Shown here: in pieces, positions 1-11,344 of the stretch | Layout of the letters: each line of letters starts with the position of its first letter | Position numbering within the stretch: the stretch's first letter is position 1 | Source: Roridomyces roridus | Taxonomy: Eukaryota; Basidiomycota; Agaricomycetes; Agaricales; Mycenaceae | NCBI GenBank assembly: GCA_029378245.1 | Contig: JARKIF010000023.1 | Span: 1-64,000 of the forward strand | Reading direction: 5' to 3' | Length of the DNA stretch: 64,000 nt | Notes under the pieces: generated by a model | The model's input: the letters and a program-made list of their open reading frames with translations, nothing else | The model's database searches: none | What the model was told of the DNA's origin: nothing | Program-made: the position numbers and the translations under genes

Positions 1-901
1 CTCTCACATCGCCACATCTCCGATTTTGCCCTCTACCAATAGGCATCCTCATCATGCTCCCCGCAAGTCTCGGTGTGCATCCCAAGTGCAACCTTACCCC
101 GAGCTCCTCCCTCTTTTTCTTAAAGACTACTGTACCATTACAACCATATGTTCACAGGGTGTCACCCGTCACTCGACATGTTCACTGGGTAACAAGTTCA
201 CGGATCAAATATCACTCGGCACTCGGATCAAAATTCCATATTAGGAAATACGGCAGATCGGCAATCACTCGCATCAACCGGCATTGCGGCCGGAGCGCAG
301 CTTTTGGACCAAAATCTCAACCGTCACCGTCACCGAGGTCAAATAGGTTCAGTTCACAGGCGTCCGTCACCCCACCTGAACAAATGGTCGTAATAGTACA
401 GTATTGGGAGGGCCTGTCACCTGTGTCTTGTTCTTTGAATACAAATTGCACACTGTCAACCTGACAAATTTAGGACATGGCTCCCTGTGTCTATGAAGCA
501 AGCTGCCGCCTGCCTTGGCACCCTTATCAACGACATCCTCACGGGATCGAAAATCCTGGATCCCGCCTCCATTCGTATCCTCGAAGATGCCGGCCACGTC
601 CGTGCTTCCAGTTTGTGAATTTGAGGGCAATATGTACAGCAATGGACCTGCTTTCTGGACAACTTGCAAGAGGCACGCAGATCAGGAGCTGTCAACATCG
701 GGTTGTCGTGAGAGAGTTTCGGGTCAACACTGATGCGACTGATCGTTCCCGCCAAAATTGACGTGATCCGATCAATCATACGTAGGGAGGGGACCTCGAA
801 AACTTTTTTCAAAAGTTGCTCAGAATGTCTTGTTATGCACAAAAAACATTGGCATCACTGGACTTCCCTTTTGGGATGTCAAAACTCTCTCACGATACCC
901 A

Positions 902-1106
902 ATGTCTGACATTTCTGATCTGCGTGCCCCTTGACAACTTGTATGCATGAGGGTTATTCTCCTCTGCCGGGATCACGATAACTAAGCGTCGGAACCGTTT
1001 GAAGGCTGACATTGTCGAGGCCCTGCAATGTCTCAAATGTTTCATACTGCATGATCTTCTGTTTCACAAGCCGGTACTATTTGAGCAGGGCAAGGAGTGT
1101 GTTTGA
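902..1106 (+). pseudogene. hAT transposase C-terminal remnant
   Basis: Read in one frame this stretch gives a short hydrophobic lead, LFSSAG, then KRRNRL and ADIVEALQCLK. This is the order seen in the hATC dimerisation region (LFSSAG, RRNRL, then a helix ending LK). One TGA stop lies just before LFSSAG and another soon after the helix, and no transposase body can be followed upstream. I see only the tail of a dead hAT copy. The GC-rich palindromic stretch that follows about 150 bases later resembles subterminal repeats of such elements. Family assignment is from motif order only. Confidence 0.5.
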
Positions 1107-1254
1107 GTTGTCTGAGGAGACAACGGAGCAACAAAAGGGCAGCTGGGACGACCTGGTTGACAACGATCCCGACAATTACGAATTTAGTACCACTGTATAA
1201 TCTACAATTCATATCTTGACGTGCCTCCGAGTCGTACTGTTTGGTACTCTTCTC

Positions 1255-1342
1255 TGGAGCAAGCCCAGGCTTGGGCTTGGACGGGCTCGGGCTCGGGCTT
1301 CAAGAATCTCAGGCCCGAGCCTGACCGAGCCGGGCCCAAGTC
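1255..1342. repeat. GC-rich imperfect palindrome
   Basis: Runs of CTTGGGCT, GGGCTCGGGCTCGGGCTT and their complements (GGCCCGAGCC, CGAGCCGGGCCCAAG) face each other across a short AT-rich spacer, so the stretch can fold on itself. Similar GGGCTCGG-type repeats occur in the subterminal regions of fungal hAT elements. It is probably the end of the same dead element as the upstream hATC remnant. A weaker relative occurs near 34.09-34.21 kb. Confidence 0.4.
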
Positions 1343-1573
1343 AAATACTCTAGGTTACAACACATAAGTACGAGTTCTGCCGGAAACGGCATCATGCCAA
1401 GTTTGGTGCTTCCTCATTACGGGGCCACGTGGCTTGGCATCGTACCACTGCTGCCACCATCGCCTCAAGCCGATCGTAGGCTATAGCCATCTTCCAGCCG
1501 TTTCTGCCGTCTCGCACCTTTGCTGCGTCTTCTCTGAGTACGCATTCTCAGGCAGCAATCCTAGTCCAGAAAC

Positions 1574-3963
1574 ATGTCCCCAGATTGTCGCGCCACAGAC
1601 GCTCCGCCCAACGTCCTCCTCCTCGCAGTTTTCCACAAGAACTCGTGGATGCGATTCTCGACCACTCAGACACAACGGACACATACACTCTCAAGTCCTG
1701 CGCGTTGGTGGCACGCGCTTTTCGACCGATGAGCCAGAAATTCCTTTTTTCAGAGCTCACGATTTTTGCCTCCGGGACATGACAGCGCTGATACGCTGGA
1801 GCGTTTGCGTCAAGTTCTTTCCGAATCATCATACCTCGCGCATTGCATCCGAGTGCTCCATCTGGTACAGTCCAAGATCAACGAGCCCTGTCCATGGATG
1901 CAGTCGCGGATCCTCCCCTCCGTGCTCGCCACCCTCACCGATGTGATCAACCTCGATCTCAAGGTCTACAACTGGGACAGTTTGGACCTGGAGTCCGAAG
2001 AGGCGATATACACCCTGATCACTCGCTCGTGCCTCTCCTCCATTGTCGTCAGAGAAGCTCGCTTGCAGACGGACGCGAGGTTCTGGCGGCTATTTCAATG
2101 CTTACTTGGGGGTCCGGGCCGTTGCAAGCACGGCATATAAGTACGAGAACTTGGTTGGGTTAAAAGTATGGAACATAAATAATTGCTCAACCATTGGAAT
2201 CGAGCACAAAGTCCTGCAACTTGTGGTTGAGAGACTGCAAGTCATTGATCAGTGATCATGATGTGGCCAAGTGGCTATGTAGAGAACCCGGCTCCCTGTG
2301 ACGTGACTATTGTGATGCCTTTCTGGGCTACCTCACTCTGTCTGCAAGCCAAAACCTTGAAGAAAAAAATGGCTTTTGACTACATGGGAGCACTCACCAT
2401 AATATGTAGAACCCTTCTATCCCTTGACTTTACCTTACACTGCCAAGCCTAATGAGATCGGTTCAAATCTCTGTGGCCTGCAATTTCAGCTGCCATTTGG
2501 CCCACTGGGACACTCCAACTGCAACAGAAAGTGTTAGTGATGGATGTACAATAGGACTGTGTGAAATAGCCAAGCACTCAACAGACCAGGGTCCAAAATC
2601 CTGTGGATGGGATGTACCCACTGTGTGTCCAGTATCCAGGGTTTCAAGGAAAATGTGGGCTCTTCACACACATCCAGGCCGAGATTTTGTCTTCAAGCTG
2701 CTCCAGGACTGCACAGTTGGGGTGAAATCTCAGTGAGGACACTAGAAATCAGTGTTAATGAATATGAACATCCATAACAGAATTTCCCTCATTTTGACTG
2801 CAATTTTTTTTTGTAATTTTTCTTGAAGGTGTGTTTAGCAGAAGTGCATGTCCTTCTCAAGCATACCAACATGTCAGAGGCCCAGGGTCTCCAGTGAATC
2901 TAGAATGAGCTGATCACAACCACAAGTAAATCACAATATCCTATTCACTATTTGAAATGAGATCTCAGTCTCAGGGAACAAAACTCAAGTCCAGGTACTG
3001 AAGGTTTACCTCGCGAAATCTCAAGTCATTTGGGGGGAAATTAGATGCTCTGGAGAGAAAAGAAAATATGCTGATGGCAGCTGTCAAAATCAGTGATTGT
3101 AGCCGCAAAAGGAAATGCACAGCCGCCACAATCAAAAGTTGTAATGATGTTAAAAAGTTGCCCAACTTCTGGCCTGACCAAATTTTAAAAGAACGAGAAC
3201 TTAGCAAGTAAGTTCTCGTAACCCATCACTCTCGAAAGCGTATCTGTGTTGCAGCTGTTCTCCTCTTTCTACAGCTCGTCGCAGGAAGTCCCGTGCCGCT
3301 CAGGGCAACTACGCCTTTCGTCCGTCGATCTGAAGAGTCGCTCTCACGCGCTGTTGCTCTGGGCGAGCAATCATGTGGATTTGAGCCATCTTCGTCATCT
3401 ACGAACAATGGTGGACAACACGACGGTAGATGTCGTTCAGCACATTGTCAACCAGGCCATCCAAATCCAATCGTATCACGTCCACTTTTGGTCTGTCCTC
3501 TGTGCGTGTATTCTCAATGCTTGGTCCTGGCATTCTGGAACTGATCCCCGCGTCTCCGCAGCAATCCCCAAAATTCCGAATATCCAACACTTGCAGCACC
3601 TTCGAGCACTGGAAATCACCGTTGACTTGGATTGGAAAGAAATCGAGGAGTTGGGACATAGCGACGATCCGACTCCCATTGATGACGCTGTTCGTGTCTG
3701 GGAGACAGTGGCTCACACCGTTGAGCGTCTGGTTTTGAATCTCGATATATGGGATCCCCGAGACTTGTGGCACTTTATGGACCCAACTACCCGGTTCGCC
3801 AAACGCGGAAAGCGCTTTGCGCGATGTCATCGTCCGCATGGTATCGTGGAACCCCAATCCAGGTGTGTCGGACGAGGGTCGGCTGTATATCGAGCAAGTT
3901 CTCGGTGATCTGAAGGCGAGAGGGATGTTGACGGTTGTGACTTGCAGCCCAGATGAGGACTAA
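1574..3963 (+). pseudogene. F-box protein pseudogene, split by a transposon
   Basis: Typical basidiomycete F-box protein, normally a substrate adaptor for SCF ubiquitin ligases. The F-box starts FPQELVDAILDHS and is followed by a long region ending DARFWRLFQCL at the left junction of the inserted element. The protein resumes after the insertion as PITLESVSVLQLFSS and continues through LRHLRTMVDNT, DIWDPRDLWHF and a C-terminus ending CSPDED at the TAA. There are independent frame breaks: one before the F-box (the ATG at 1574 is in another frame), one near 1765-1785 (SELTIFAS, then GHDSADTLERL one frame on), and one near 3787. Removing the 2105-3221 element restores the frame exactly, so the insertion and the frameshifts are separate lesions. 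Confidence 0.7.
2105..3221 (+). mobile_element. Helentron/Helitron-like non-autonomous element, copy 1
   Basis: The 1.1-kb insertion in the F-box gene starts CTTGGGGGTCCGGGCCGTTG and ends with an 11-bp perfect hairpin (ACGAGAACTTA, loop GCAAG, TAAGTTCTCGT; 3193-3219) followed by AA. The same ACGAGAACTT word lies about 40 bases inside the left end, giving the asymmetric inverted repeat described for Helitron2/Helentron ends. No target duplication is visible: deleting the element joins TTA to CCC ATC and restores the F-box reading frame. A second copy at 44108-50847 has the same ends and interior. No protein is encoded. The class is inferred from end structure and lack of duplication; no Rep/helicase is present to confirm it. 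Confidence 0.6.
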
Positions 3964-4300
3964 GCTACTACCTACTTACTCTGTTTGCATAGTCTGAAAC
4001 ACCCTATTTCTTGTCAAGAGTCCTTTTGGCCCGTGGATTCAACTGGAAGCGGTAAACATCAAGCCAAACATTTTCACCGTACCAAGCACCTGACTGCCTG
4101 TTCCTGAAACCCGATCTGTGATTGACCTGACGAGTCCTTCAACCCTCGTGGTGCAAATGATGCCTGCCAGGTTGTTTCACCAGTTGAGTTGCCTGGGATC
4201 AGGCTTCTCGTCCGGATTTGCCTGCGGTATTGATACTACAGATACACCACTGTAATGGATTGATAATGGAGGGCGATTGACAGCAGATACCCTTGACGGC

Positions 4301-4309
4301 CTATATAAG
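4301..4309 (+). promoter_or_regulatory. TATA box
   Basis: CTATATAAG lies about 35 bases upstream of the ATG of the small secreted protein at 4344. Position and sequence fit a core TATA element. Confidence 0.5.
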
Positions 4310-4343
4310 CCACCCTGCCTCGTCCATCCCGGCAGCAACTCAA

Positions 4344-4913
4344 ATGCCCCACCATCTTACTTGCACTCGCCACAGTCATCTCCCTCGGCGTCACGGTCGA
4401 CAGTGCAGAAACGCTCCAGAACTGTGGTAGCTCCAAGTATTTCCCGTCTCAGGCAAGTGCTTAGGCGTGCGTCTCCGCTGCTTTCCACGATTGATCTTAC
4501 AATGATAGTACACCTGCTTCGATGAAGGATTTCTTTGTCCCATCGTAAACGGCGAGGTCTATGTCCGATGCGGACCGGAGTGTTATTCTGTGGATCAGTA
4601 CAGGTGTGTGTGTTCGTTTTGAGGAATCATGAACCGTAACCAGTCTCCCAGCTGCTCCAACAATACCCTCGAAGCGTACATTCCCGACGACCCTACTAAA
4701 AACTGCAACACTGGTTTTGATCCTTCCCAGGTCAGATCGTTCCTTCCTTCCTATCTCATCGCATATTCTCGTTCTGACGCCGAATTCAGAACGTCTGCAT
4801 CGACAATAACATTCTCTGCCCGATACTGGAGGGGAACACGACCCTTTTCTGCTACGGTTCGGCTAACTGTTATTCGCCTTACCAATACGGGTGCGCACTG
4901 GGACAAGTATAAG
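4344..4913 (+). pseudogene. Small secreted protein with two CBM52-like modules, frameshifted after ATG
   Basis: Four exons are readable (to 4452, 4509-4603, 4652-4730, 4791-4913). They give a hydrophobic leader (ILLALATVISLGVTVDS) and two cysteine-rich units of the pattern YTCFDEGFLCPIVNG...CGPECYS and NVCIDNNILCPILEG...CYGSANCYSPYQY. I recognise this as the fungal carbohydrate-binding domain assigned to CBM52 (beta-1,3-glucan binding in yeast Eng1). The product would act outside the cell, on fungal or plant wall glucan. The only ATG upstream is followed by CCCC; reading needs CCC, so a single extra C puts the leader out of frame. Intron 1 uses a GC donor (CAG then GCAAGT). The frameshift could be a sequencing error in a C run. 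The C-terminus could continue by another exon to 5021 (a Cys-rich tail). Confidence 0.55.
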
Positions 4914-5235
4914 TACCCACGAAGCACCCCTGCACCCACCTGCGTCGGCTTGGACGGCGCCAATCCAATCTGTGATCCGACTGGGTGTCTATTCGAGGGC
5001 TGTTGTGAAGGGTTAAGTTGATCAATATCGGGGAGGGGACAAGTGTTGCAATCCGTGTGATCTTGGGTTGTTTTGTTGAATTATCCAGAGAAGTGGTGAT
5101 AAATGTCTTTTTGGTTCCATGCATACAGTCGTCAGTGAAGTAGAAGTGCACACTTCGTAAATCAGATCCCGTCGGCTTCCTCGATTTCTCGGAAAATATG
5201 CATACAATATCATTACTCGTAAGTAAGCACGTAAA

Positions 5236-5630
5236 CCTACTCCGCCTTTTCTTGGTCAGGAACCCCGAGAGGTCTCCAATGGGAAGATAGAACGGCATCT
5301 CTACGGCAGCGAAGAGGAGGACGATGCCGAGGTACCAACCTGCCATACAATTGGCCTGCAGGGATCCAAGTCAGTCGCTTGCAGGGGAGGAGATAGGAGG
5401 ACGAGGAACGCACGAATGCAAAAGCGCCTCCGATTCTGACTGGATGGCGATTAGTCTAGGACGGAGGGGGATGGCAAGGGGTGCTCACGGAAGAATAGAG
5501 AACGCGTAGCGTTGCCGAGCGCAGCTTCGTTGTATCCTGCGGCCACTGTCGGAGATTCATCAACTTTCGGCCAGAAGACGGGAAAGACGAGACGTACAGA
5601 ATCCAACACAAAGACCAATGTACACTGAGT
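5236..5630 (-). pseudogene. GPR1/FUN34/YaaH-like transporter, C-terminal fragment
   Basis: Three exons on the minus strand give TQCTLVFVLDSVRLVFPVFW, then VAAGYNEAALGNATRSLFF, then GGAFAF joined by a GT-AG intron to ANCMAGWYLGIVLLFAAVE and MPFYLPIGDLSGFL. This resembles the last helices of the acetate/ammonium outward transporter family (GGAFG..., aromatic-rich helix, FxLPxGDLS end). The N-terminal helices expected upstream (5640-5900) are not seen. Likely a truncated copy. Family call is tentative. Confidence 0.4.
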
Positions 5631-5639
5631 CTGAAAAGT

Positions 5640-7715
5640 AATGGATCACCAGATCTTGAAATTGGACGCGCTGTCAAGCCCGATGGAGGGACATTGGAAA
5701 CTGGTTGTGGGGTGTAGTAGGAGCACTAGGAGGGCTACTATTAGCAGGTACAAATCAGAGTCCGAAATCGGCTTTGTTCGGCTTCAGTGGCGTGTCAAAC
5801 GCGAACATGTGATCCGTTTGTTATTCTGCATTTGGTTGACCCACACTATTTGCCGTGAAACACTGCAATGACTGACCCAAATTAGCTCAAATGTTGTACA
5901 GCTCCTCTTCACTATTCCATCTTCCATCTGTGACCCAAATCAGTGCACTTCCGGCCTGCTCAGGGACTCAGAAACATCAAATGAAGAAATTGATAAAATA
6001 ATCCTCCCGTGTACCCAGGACCCCCTACCTGTATGGTATAATTTGTCAGTGGGAGCTCATGGATGTTGGAAAAGCTTAGTTGACCTCAAAAGTGGAAATT
6101 CAATGTGCAGAGTCCTCCATTCAATTTTCATTGCCGAGCTGAACATTGGGTTGAAAGTTCGGCACTTGTTTTCAGGTGTCTTGAATGTCAATGCCATACC
6201 AAAACTGACCAGGATGAAGCCTAGGACACTCTCCTTCATTAGTCCAATCTCCCAGGTACAGGAACAGAGCTACATATATGCCCCGAGACCAAACAGTGTT
6301 GTTTTTCAGCTTTGATCTGTGGCTGGATTTTCCCATAGGGTCAACCATCACACCATCGAGTCTGTGCATCTTCTAGGCATCTCATAGGATCCAAAATAGC
6401 ACAACTGATCAATCAAGACCCAGAAATATGGCTTATCGGGGCTGTTGAGAGGCTCCTTGCTCAGGTTGTATATACAGATCATGCAAAAATCAACATCAGG
6501 CAACCACCCACCATGCACGTCTGCATGAGTTGCCTTTCCTACACTCTAGGTGTAACTCAGTGACCTGCATCTACTGTATTCAGCTGGATTTTCACGCTGT
6601 GCAAGGGGCCCTATTTCAAGATTGAGGCCACCAAAGAGCCGTGGCCAAACGGTGGTGGAAGTTCTTCGACCTGATAGGGTGTGAGGTGGTGACAATCACC
6701 TCGCCTGTGTCATTGGGGCACTCCTTAGGATTGGAAGAGTTGCCCTATACATGCTTGAGACCTCTGATTAAAGACTACTGGCAGGCCATGGGCACCTTTG
6801 CCGTGTTAGTGGTCACGACTTCATTGACCAAGGGCTTCACAACCAACCCACTTAAGACCAGATTTTTGGGCCCAGAATTGCTCAACAGACATTGAATTAG
6901 CATCCAGTCCTATTTCCAGTTGCACCTGCAGCATTGAGTCCAGGTAAAAGATCAAACATGTGGATTTGACAGAAACCAGATTTTAAAATGGATCACTTTC
7001 ATTTTTGTGATCGCTCTGCTACAGCAAGGAGAGGGTCAGACGACTCAATATTTTACGGGTATATACTAGACACTGTAAGCTTCCTTCGAAGACCTTAACA
7101 TCGCCCAGAAGTGGCGTGGCTGTGAAGCAATGCATCAAACAATTTCGAACCAGGCATGATCCATTACTTTTTCCGACTCAGTGTACATGATAGAGGACCA
7201 AGTTACTAGGAGCTGGAACCATGATGAAAAGAGTCAGGAGACAATGAAGAGAACAAGATAAAAATCTGTGGCTGTGGGAGACTGGGTCCTACACAGCATT
7301 TGTGTGGATTTTGGTTGCACAAACTTGGAGCATGGCCAGGGAGAGTCTCCTAACCTTGGAATTCTGGCTGGCATCCTTCAAATACCATGGCACAGTAGGC
7401 TGAGACACAAATCAGCTATGACAATGCTTGATATCCTCCACACTTGCTGCCATCATGGCTTGATCAAAGCATCATTCAGAAATGATGGTATTTCACTGTG
7501 CCTGACTTGGAACTGCAGAAATTGATTCCAATACTACAAGAATAGCCAAATGCTGCCACTGATACACATCAGAGGCCCAACCATGGTTGGATTGGGTTGG
7601 GAATTGTCACAGCAGTTGGGTTTGATGTGGGAGTCCAAGAATAGTTGGGAAATGATGCCATGATCGTTGGGATTCCCACGGTTTCAGATATTTGATGAGA
7701 TAACATTGGGATGGC
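5640..7715. other. No gene found; low-complexity, repeat-like DNA
   Basis: Only short ORFs with no recognisable protein pattern occur here, and no splice-linked reading frame can be built. Composition resembles the non-coding interiors of the transposons in the window, but I found no terminal repeats. Confidence 0.4.
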
Positions 7716-7719
7716 GGAT

Positions 7720-7940
7720 CTTTATGTGAATTTACCTGCACATGTTGAATTGTACATCTGTGCAATGTGCATGTACAACATAGAAGTGCATGTACATGTT
7801 CGGCGGGCACCTGCCCACGTCCATGTACATGAAAGTGGTGCCTCTGTACATGATGCAATGTACAATGACAATGTGCAAGCTCATGATAGATGTACATTAA
7901 AGATACACAAGCTCACGATAGATGTACATAAATGCCCGTT
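7720..7940. repeat. Cluster of TGTACAT-type repeats
   Basis: The palindrome-like word TGTACAT / ATGTACA occurs about ten times in 200 bases in both orientations. One unit (AAGCTCA[TC]GATAGATGTACAT) is repeated in tandem near 7875-7930. No coding frame explains it. Confidence 0.6.
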
Positions 7941-8330
7941 GTTTGCATACAAGATAGTCCAAATGCAAGCACATATATTTGACGAAAAATGACTTTATAA
8001 CCCAGAGATAGTGGTGGTTTGAAGACAAAGGCTGATTGATCGCCATCAACACTGTCACTGCTTTCCGTGATGTAGGTGGATTTAGGGTCTGGACTTGGCA
8101 CAACACAAAATCAGTTACGGTTCGGCCTGATGGGAGAGAGGAGTTATAGGCGTGTCCAATCCTGGTTACATAGCAGAAAGCAGAGCGAGAACAACAACAC
8201 GACTCCGAGATGATGGTGGTTAGAAGACAAGAGCAGTTTTGCTCGAATGAGGCGCTGGGGAGGATGTAGCGTCTCTGCCCCGTGAGGTACACATGAATAC
8301 AGCAATATTACAAGGACTGTTTACTTCTGT

Positions 8331-9112
8331 TCAAATTGCAGGCACCGGGTCCTTCACATCCACATTCTGCCCAAAGTTCCGCCTCCCAATGTTCATACTC
8401 TGCAGAACCGCACTCTTCCGCTGGTTCCGCCTGAGAATTAGCTTCCGTCGGTGTGAGTACAGCGCCGCGAATAGCAATCCAAAGAGCACGGCGAGTCCGC
8501 CGACCACGCCGCCCGCAATGGCGCCCGCGTGACTCTTCGTCTTCGGCGGGTCCGGGAGGCTCACACTTTCCATAGTTCGGGCAGAATCTCAGCAACAGAA
8601 TACGGAGATTGAACAGGGCACGTACGTGTAAGTGAGCGAGTCAAACCCAAGCACCGTGTTGGACTGAGGCGAGGGGAGCATGAGCAGTGAGTGCGTCCCA
8701 CTGGGTAAACCCTCCTCGGATATGTTATGTCTTATCGTAAAATTCCCCGCGGCGTCCAAGGAACTGTACGAGGTCCCCGGGCCACCGTCTATGATGACGG
8801 AAGCCTCGCCGAAGAGGACGTCGATGGTGGCGTAGTAAGCCACGCCTACTACATGAGCCGATGAAACCAATCAGGGCCTGGATACGTACCAGAGAAACTG
8901 AAGGTGATGGAACCCTCAGTGAAAGTTGTACTCTCGTTGTAGAGCTGCTCGAGGCTCGCATCTACGCCCTGACATGCGTTATCCGCGTTGCATTGGAAAG
9001 TCTTGCCCCCATAGAGGACGTCTGGCGACGTATCATCCACGGTGATGTTCTGCAGCACAGCGCTGACCACGCCCAAGCAGGAGAGGAGGAGGAATGGGAG
9101 AGATCGCTGCAT
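8331..9112 (-). CDS. Secreted-then-anchored type I membrane protein, unknown function
   Basis: Three exons (9112-8890, 8845-8626, 8565-8331) joined by 44- and 60-nt introns give a 225-residue protein. It has a signal peptide (residues 1-18, ending CLGVVSA), a glycosylation-rich outer domain containing NIT, NES, NFT and NIS sites, and one transmembrane helix at about 162-184 (GAIAGGVVGGLAVLFGLLF). A basic stop-transfer HRRK and a short cytoplasmic tail ending DPVPAI follow. This plan is common in Agaricomycetes as wall- or stress-sensor-like proteins, but no named domain is recognised. Splice phases agree across all exons and there are no stops, so the gene appears intact. Confidence 0.75.
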
Positions 9113-9593
9113 GGGAGTGGACCGGCGGGGACAAGGCAGGCAGCTTTCACACCGAAGGAGGTTATATGACCGGCAATGAAGTCATCGCCGGGCGCGTGGG
9201 ATGTCACCTGGACGCCGACGATGGCTACCCCACAGCTTCTAAAGAAAAATCGGAAATTTAGTCCCTAGCCTTATCTCGCGTGTCGGTTGCTGTGTACCAG
9301 GTTCAAGAGATTTTCAACATCTATGCCGCATGCCGAAAGATGCCGGGCCATCAAGAGCCTGTGACCCTGATGCGCATCAAACGCAGCTTGTCCTTTCCTC
9401 TCACGTCGACCTCTGTGGATCTGCCTATTCTCCTTTATCCACAGCCACTCAACGAATACCGGCAGATTGGAAAACCATCGCAGCCGCTGTGCGCCTACCA
9501 ACTTTTAGTCTCTCACATCTCCGTACTCGACTTGCATCTCTCCCGGGGGCCGGGGCCAGTCGGCGGATGGCTCTGTCCCAGCACTTAGCATAG

Positions 9594-9854
9594 GAGCTCT
9601 GGGACCACATAATCAACTTCCTTCCGCGGTCGGCACTTTGCGAAACAGCCCTTGTCTACCGCGCTGTGCAACATATAATCCAAGTCCCTGGCCCCACCTG
9701 TCCTGCATCTCGTTGGCTCGGGGCCTCAGCGCAGTTTCCGCCATGCTACTCCCAGAAATCCGCATCTTCGTCTCCATGCATGATGCCACCCTGCGCGCGG
9801 TTCGTCTCCGCAGCTTCCTGTAGTCGAGGTACGGAGGAAGGTACCACATTGTAA
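9594..9854 (+). pseudogene. F-box N-terminal fragment
   Basis: The reading ELWDHIINFLPRSALCETA then LVYRA matches the start of a fungal F-box (hydrophobic ELWDxII, LP, L...LVxRA). The similarity stops after about 27 residues; the rest of the frame looks random and no downstream LRR-like region is seen. Probably a broken duplicate of the F-box family represented elsewhere in the window. Confidence 0.4.
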
Positions 9855-10054
9855 TTGTCTTGCGTGGTCAGTTGCATCCAAATTGGTGAGAGTTAGTTGA
9901 ATGCTAATATTCATGAGACTGACCCATGTCTTCTGAGGGGACCGAGTCGATGTTTCGGTTGACTCCTGAATGTCTCCCAATCCCAGGGCGCTAATCAAGG
10001 CATGTGAAGCGTGTCCAAACGACATGATTTTCTCATGTCGTTCGGATGTAATAA

Positions 10055-11269
10055 CAGCTAAATGCGGAACATAAGGCGCGGCTCGATTTTTGTCAAATTT
10101 CTTGATATTTTGATCACTTCTAGTAATTGCGCTGTTCTGACTGTAATTCTCATCGGATTGCCTTCGGACATGGACCAAACGACTCGGGCGATCCTTTTAC
10201 AGTGCTTGAGGTATCCCAGTCAATTGATTTCATGTACATGTCAGCCATAAAGAAGCAGATAATCAATTTCGACCATTGACACACCAGTATGGGAAGGGAA
10301 TCTCCTGGGGTCTCTATATTTGACTGGGGTACTCTGGTAGGTGTAATACAGTGCGCCAAGGTGTTTCTCTGTGCCCAGATAACTAAGGAGAAAGCTGGTG
10401 TGTCGAAATCTGCTCCCATTACTGTTCCACTTCATCTCCACTCGCAGCAGGCGACTTTGTTCAAACTGTGCATGCAGCGCCATGCAGAAACATCCCATCT
10501 GACAATCCCGTCGCATCCGGGGGTAATCTGCACCCTGGGTATCGAGCAGAACGGTGCCCGACGACGTCAGTCACAATTTACGTAACATGTCTGTCAAAGT
10601 TGGATCTTTCAGACTGATTATGGTGTCCTGAGCCCAATTCTTGTCCGATTGTGTTCGGATATGAACCAATAGATTCCCATGGTGGTTTTACAGCCCCTAA
10701 GGCACACAGATTATCTGTTCTTATCATTTGCTAGGTCATGTCACGAGGGGACATGAATTTCAACCATTTACACTGTAAGTACCTACTGGGGGATTCCTAG
10801 GTCTCATGACTCTGTCAATTTACTCTCCTTAGCATACCAGAGTGCGTGGTGACCTTCATTTGTCAAGGTATCAATCCAGAGGCACATGGTATGTGGAGAA
10901 ACAGGGCATCATTACCCAGGTGTATTTCGTCCCACAGACGGTAGGTGTTGTCAAAGTGAGCCTTTGGCGCACTGTAATAATACTCCCTCCAGCTGCTCCG
11001 CACAATCCGATGGTATAATTTACTGGGAATAGCATCCAGAGTGCGCAACAGTGAAAAAACACTGTTTGATGTGATTAGATTCAATGACAGTATTATGTAA
11101 TTGATTTCCATGTCCTAAGCACTGTAAAACAACCGTGGGAATCGATTGGTCCATGTTTGAAGGCCATCGGACGAGAATTGAGCTCAGAACAGCGTAAATA
11201 CTGCAAGTGATTGAAATCTCAAGAAATTTGACAAAAATCGAGCCGCGCCTTATGTTCCGCATTTAGCTG
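10055..11269. mobile_element. PIF/Harbinger-like non-autonomous element with long inverted repeats
   Basis: The two ends begin CAGCTAAATGCGGAACATAA on opposite strands and stay similar for about 200 bases. The flanking TAA on each side (10052-10054 and 11270-11272) is a 3-bp target duplication of the kind made by PIF/Harbinger transposases. A third, weaker copy of the end sequence lies inside near 10610-10720. No transposase is encoded. Superfamily is inferred from the 3-bp TAA duplication. Confidence 0.6.
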
Positions 11270-11344
11270 TAATGCGCGTCTCCGTCGAGACACGACATCC
11301 ATTCTCACACTCGCATTTCATCCGCCTCCCCTCAGCTACTCACT

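Noticed and set aside
54..842. Overlapping ORFs of 94-136 codons on both strands
   Set aside because: No conserved motif, no splice logic, and overlapping frames on both strands; look like chance ORFs.
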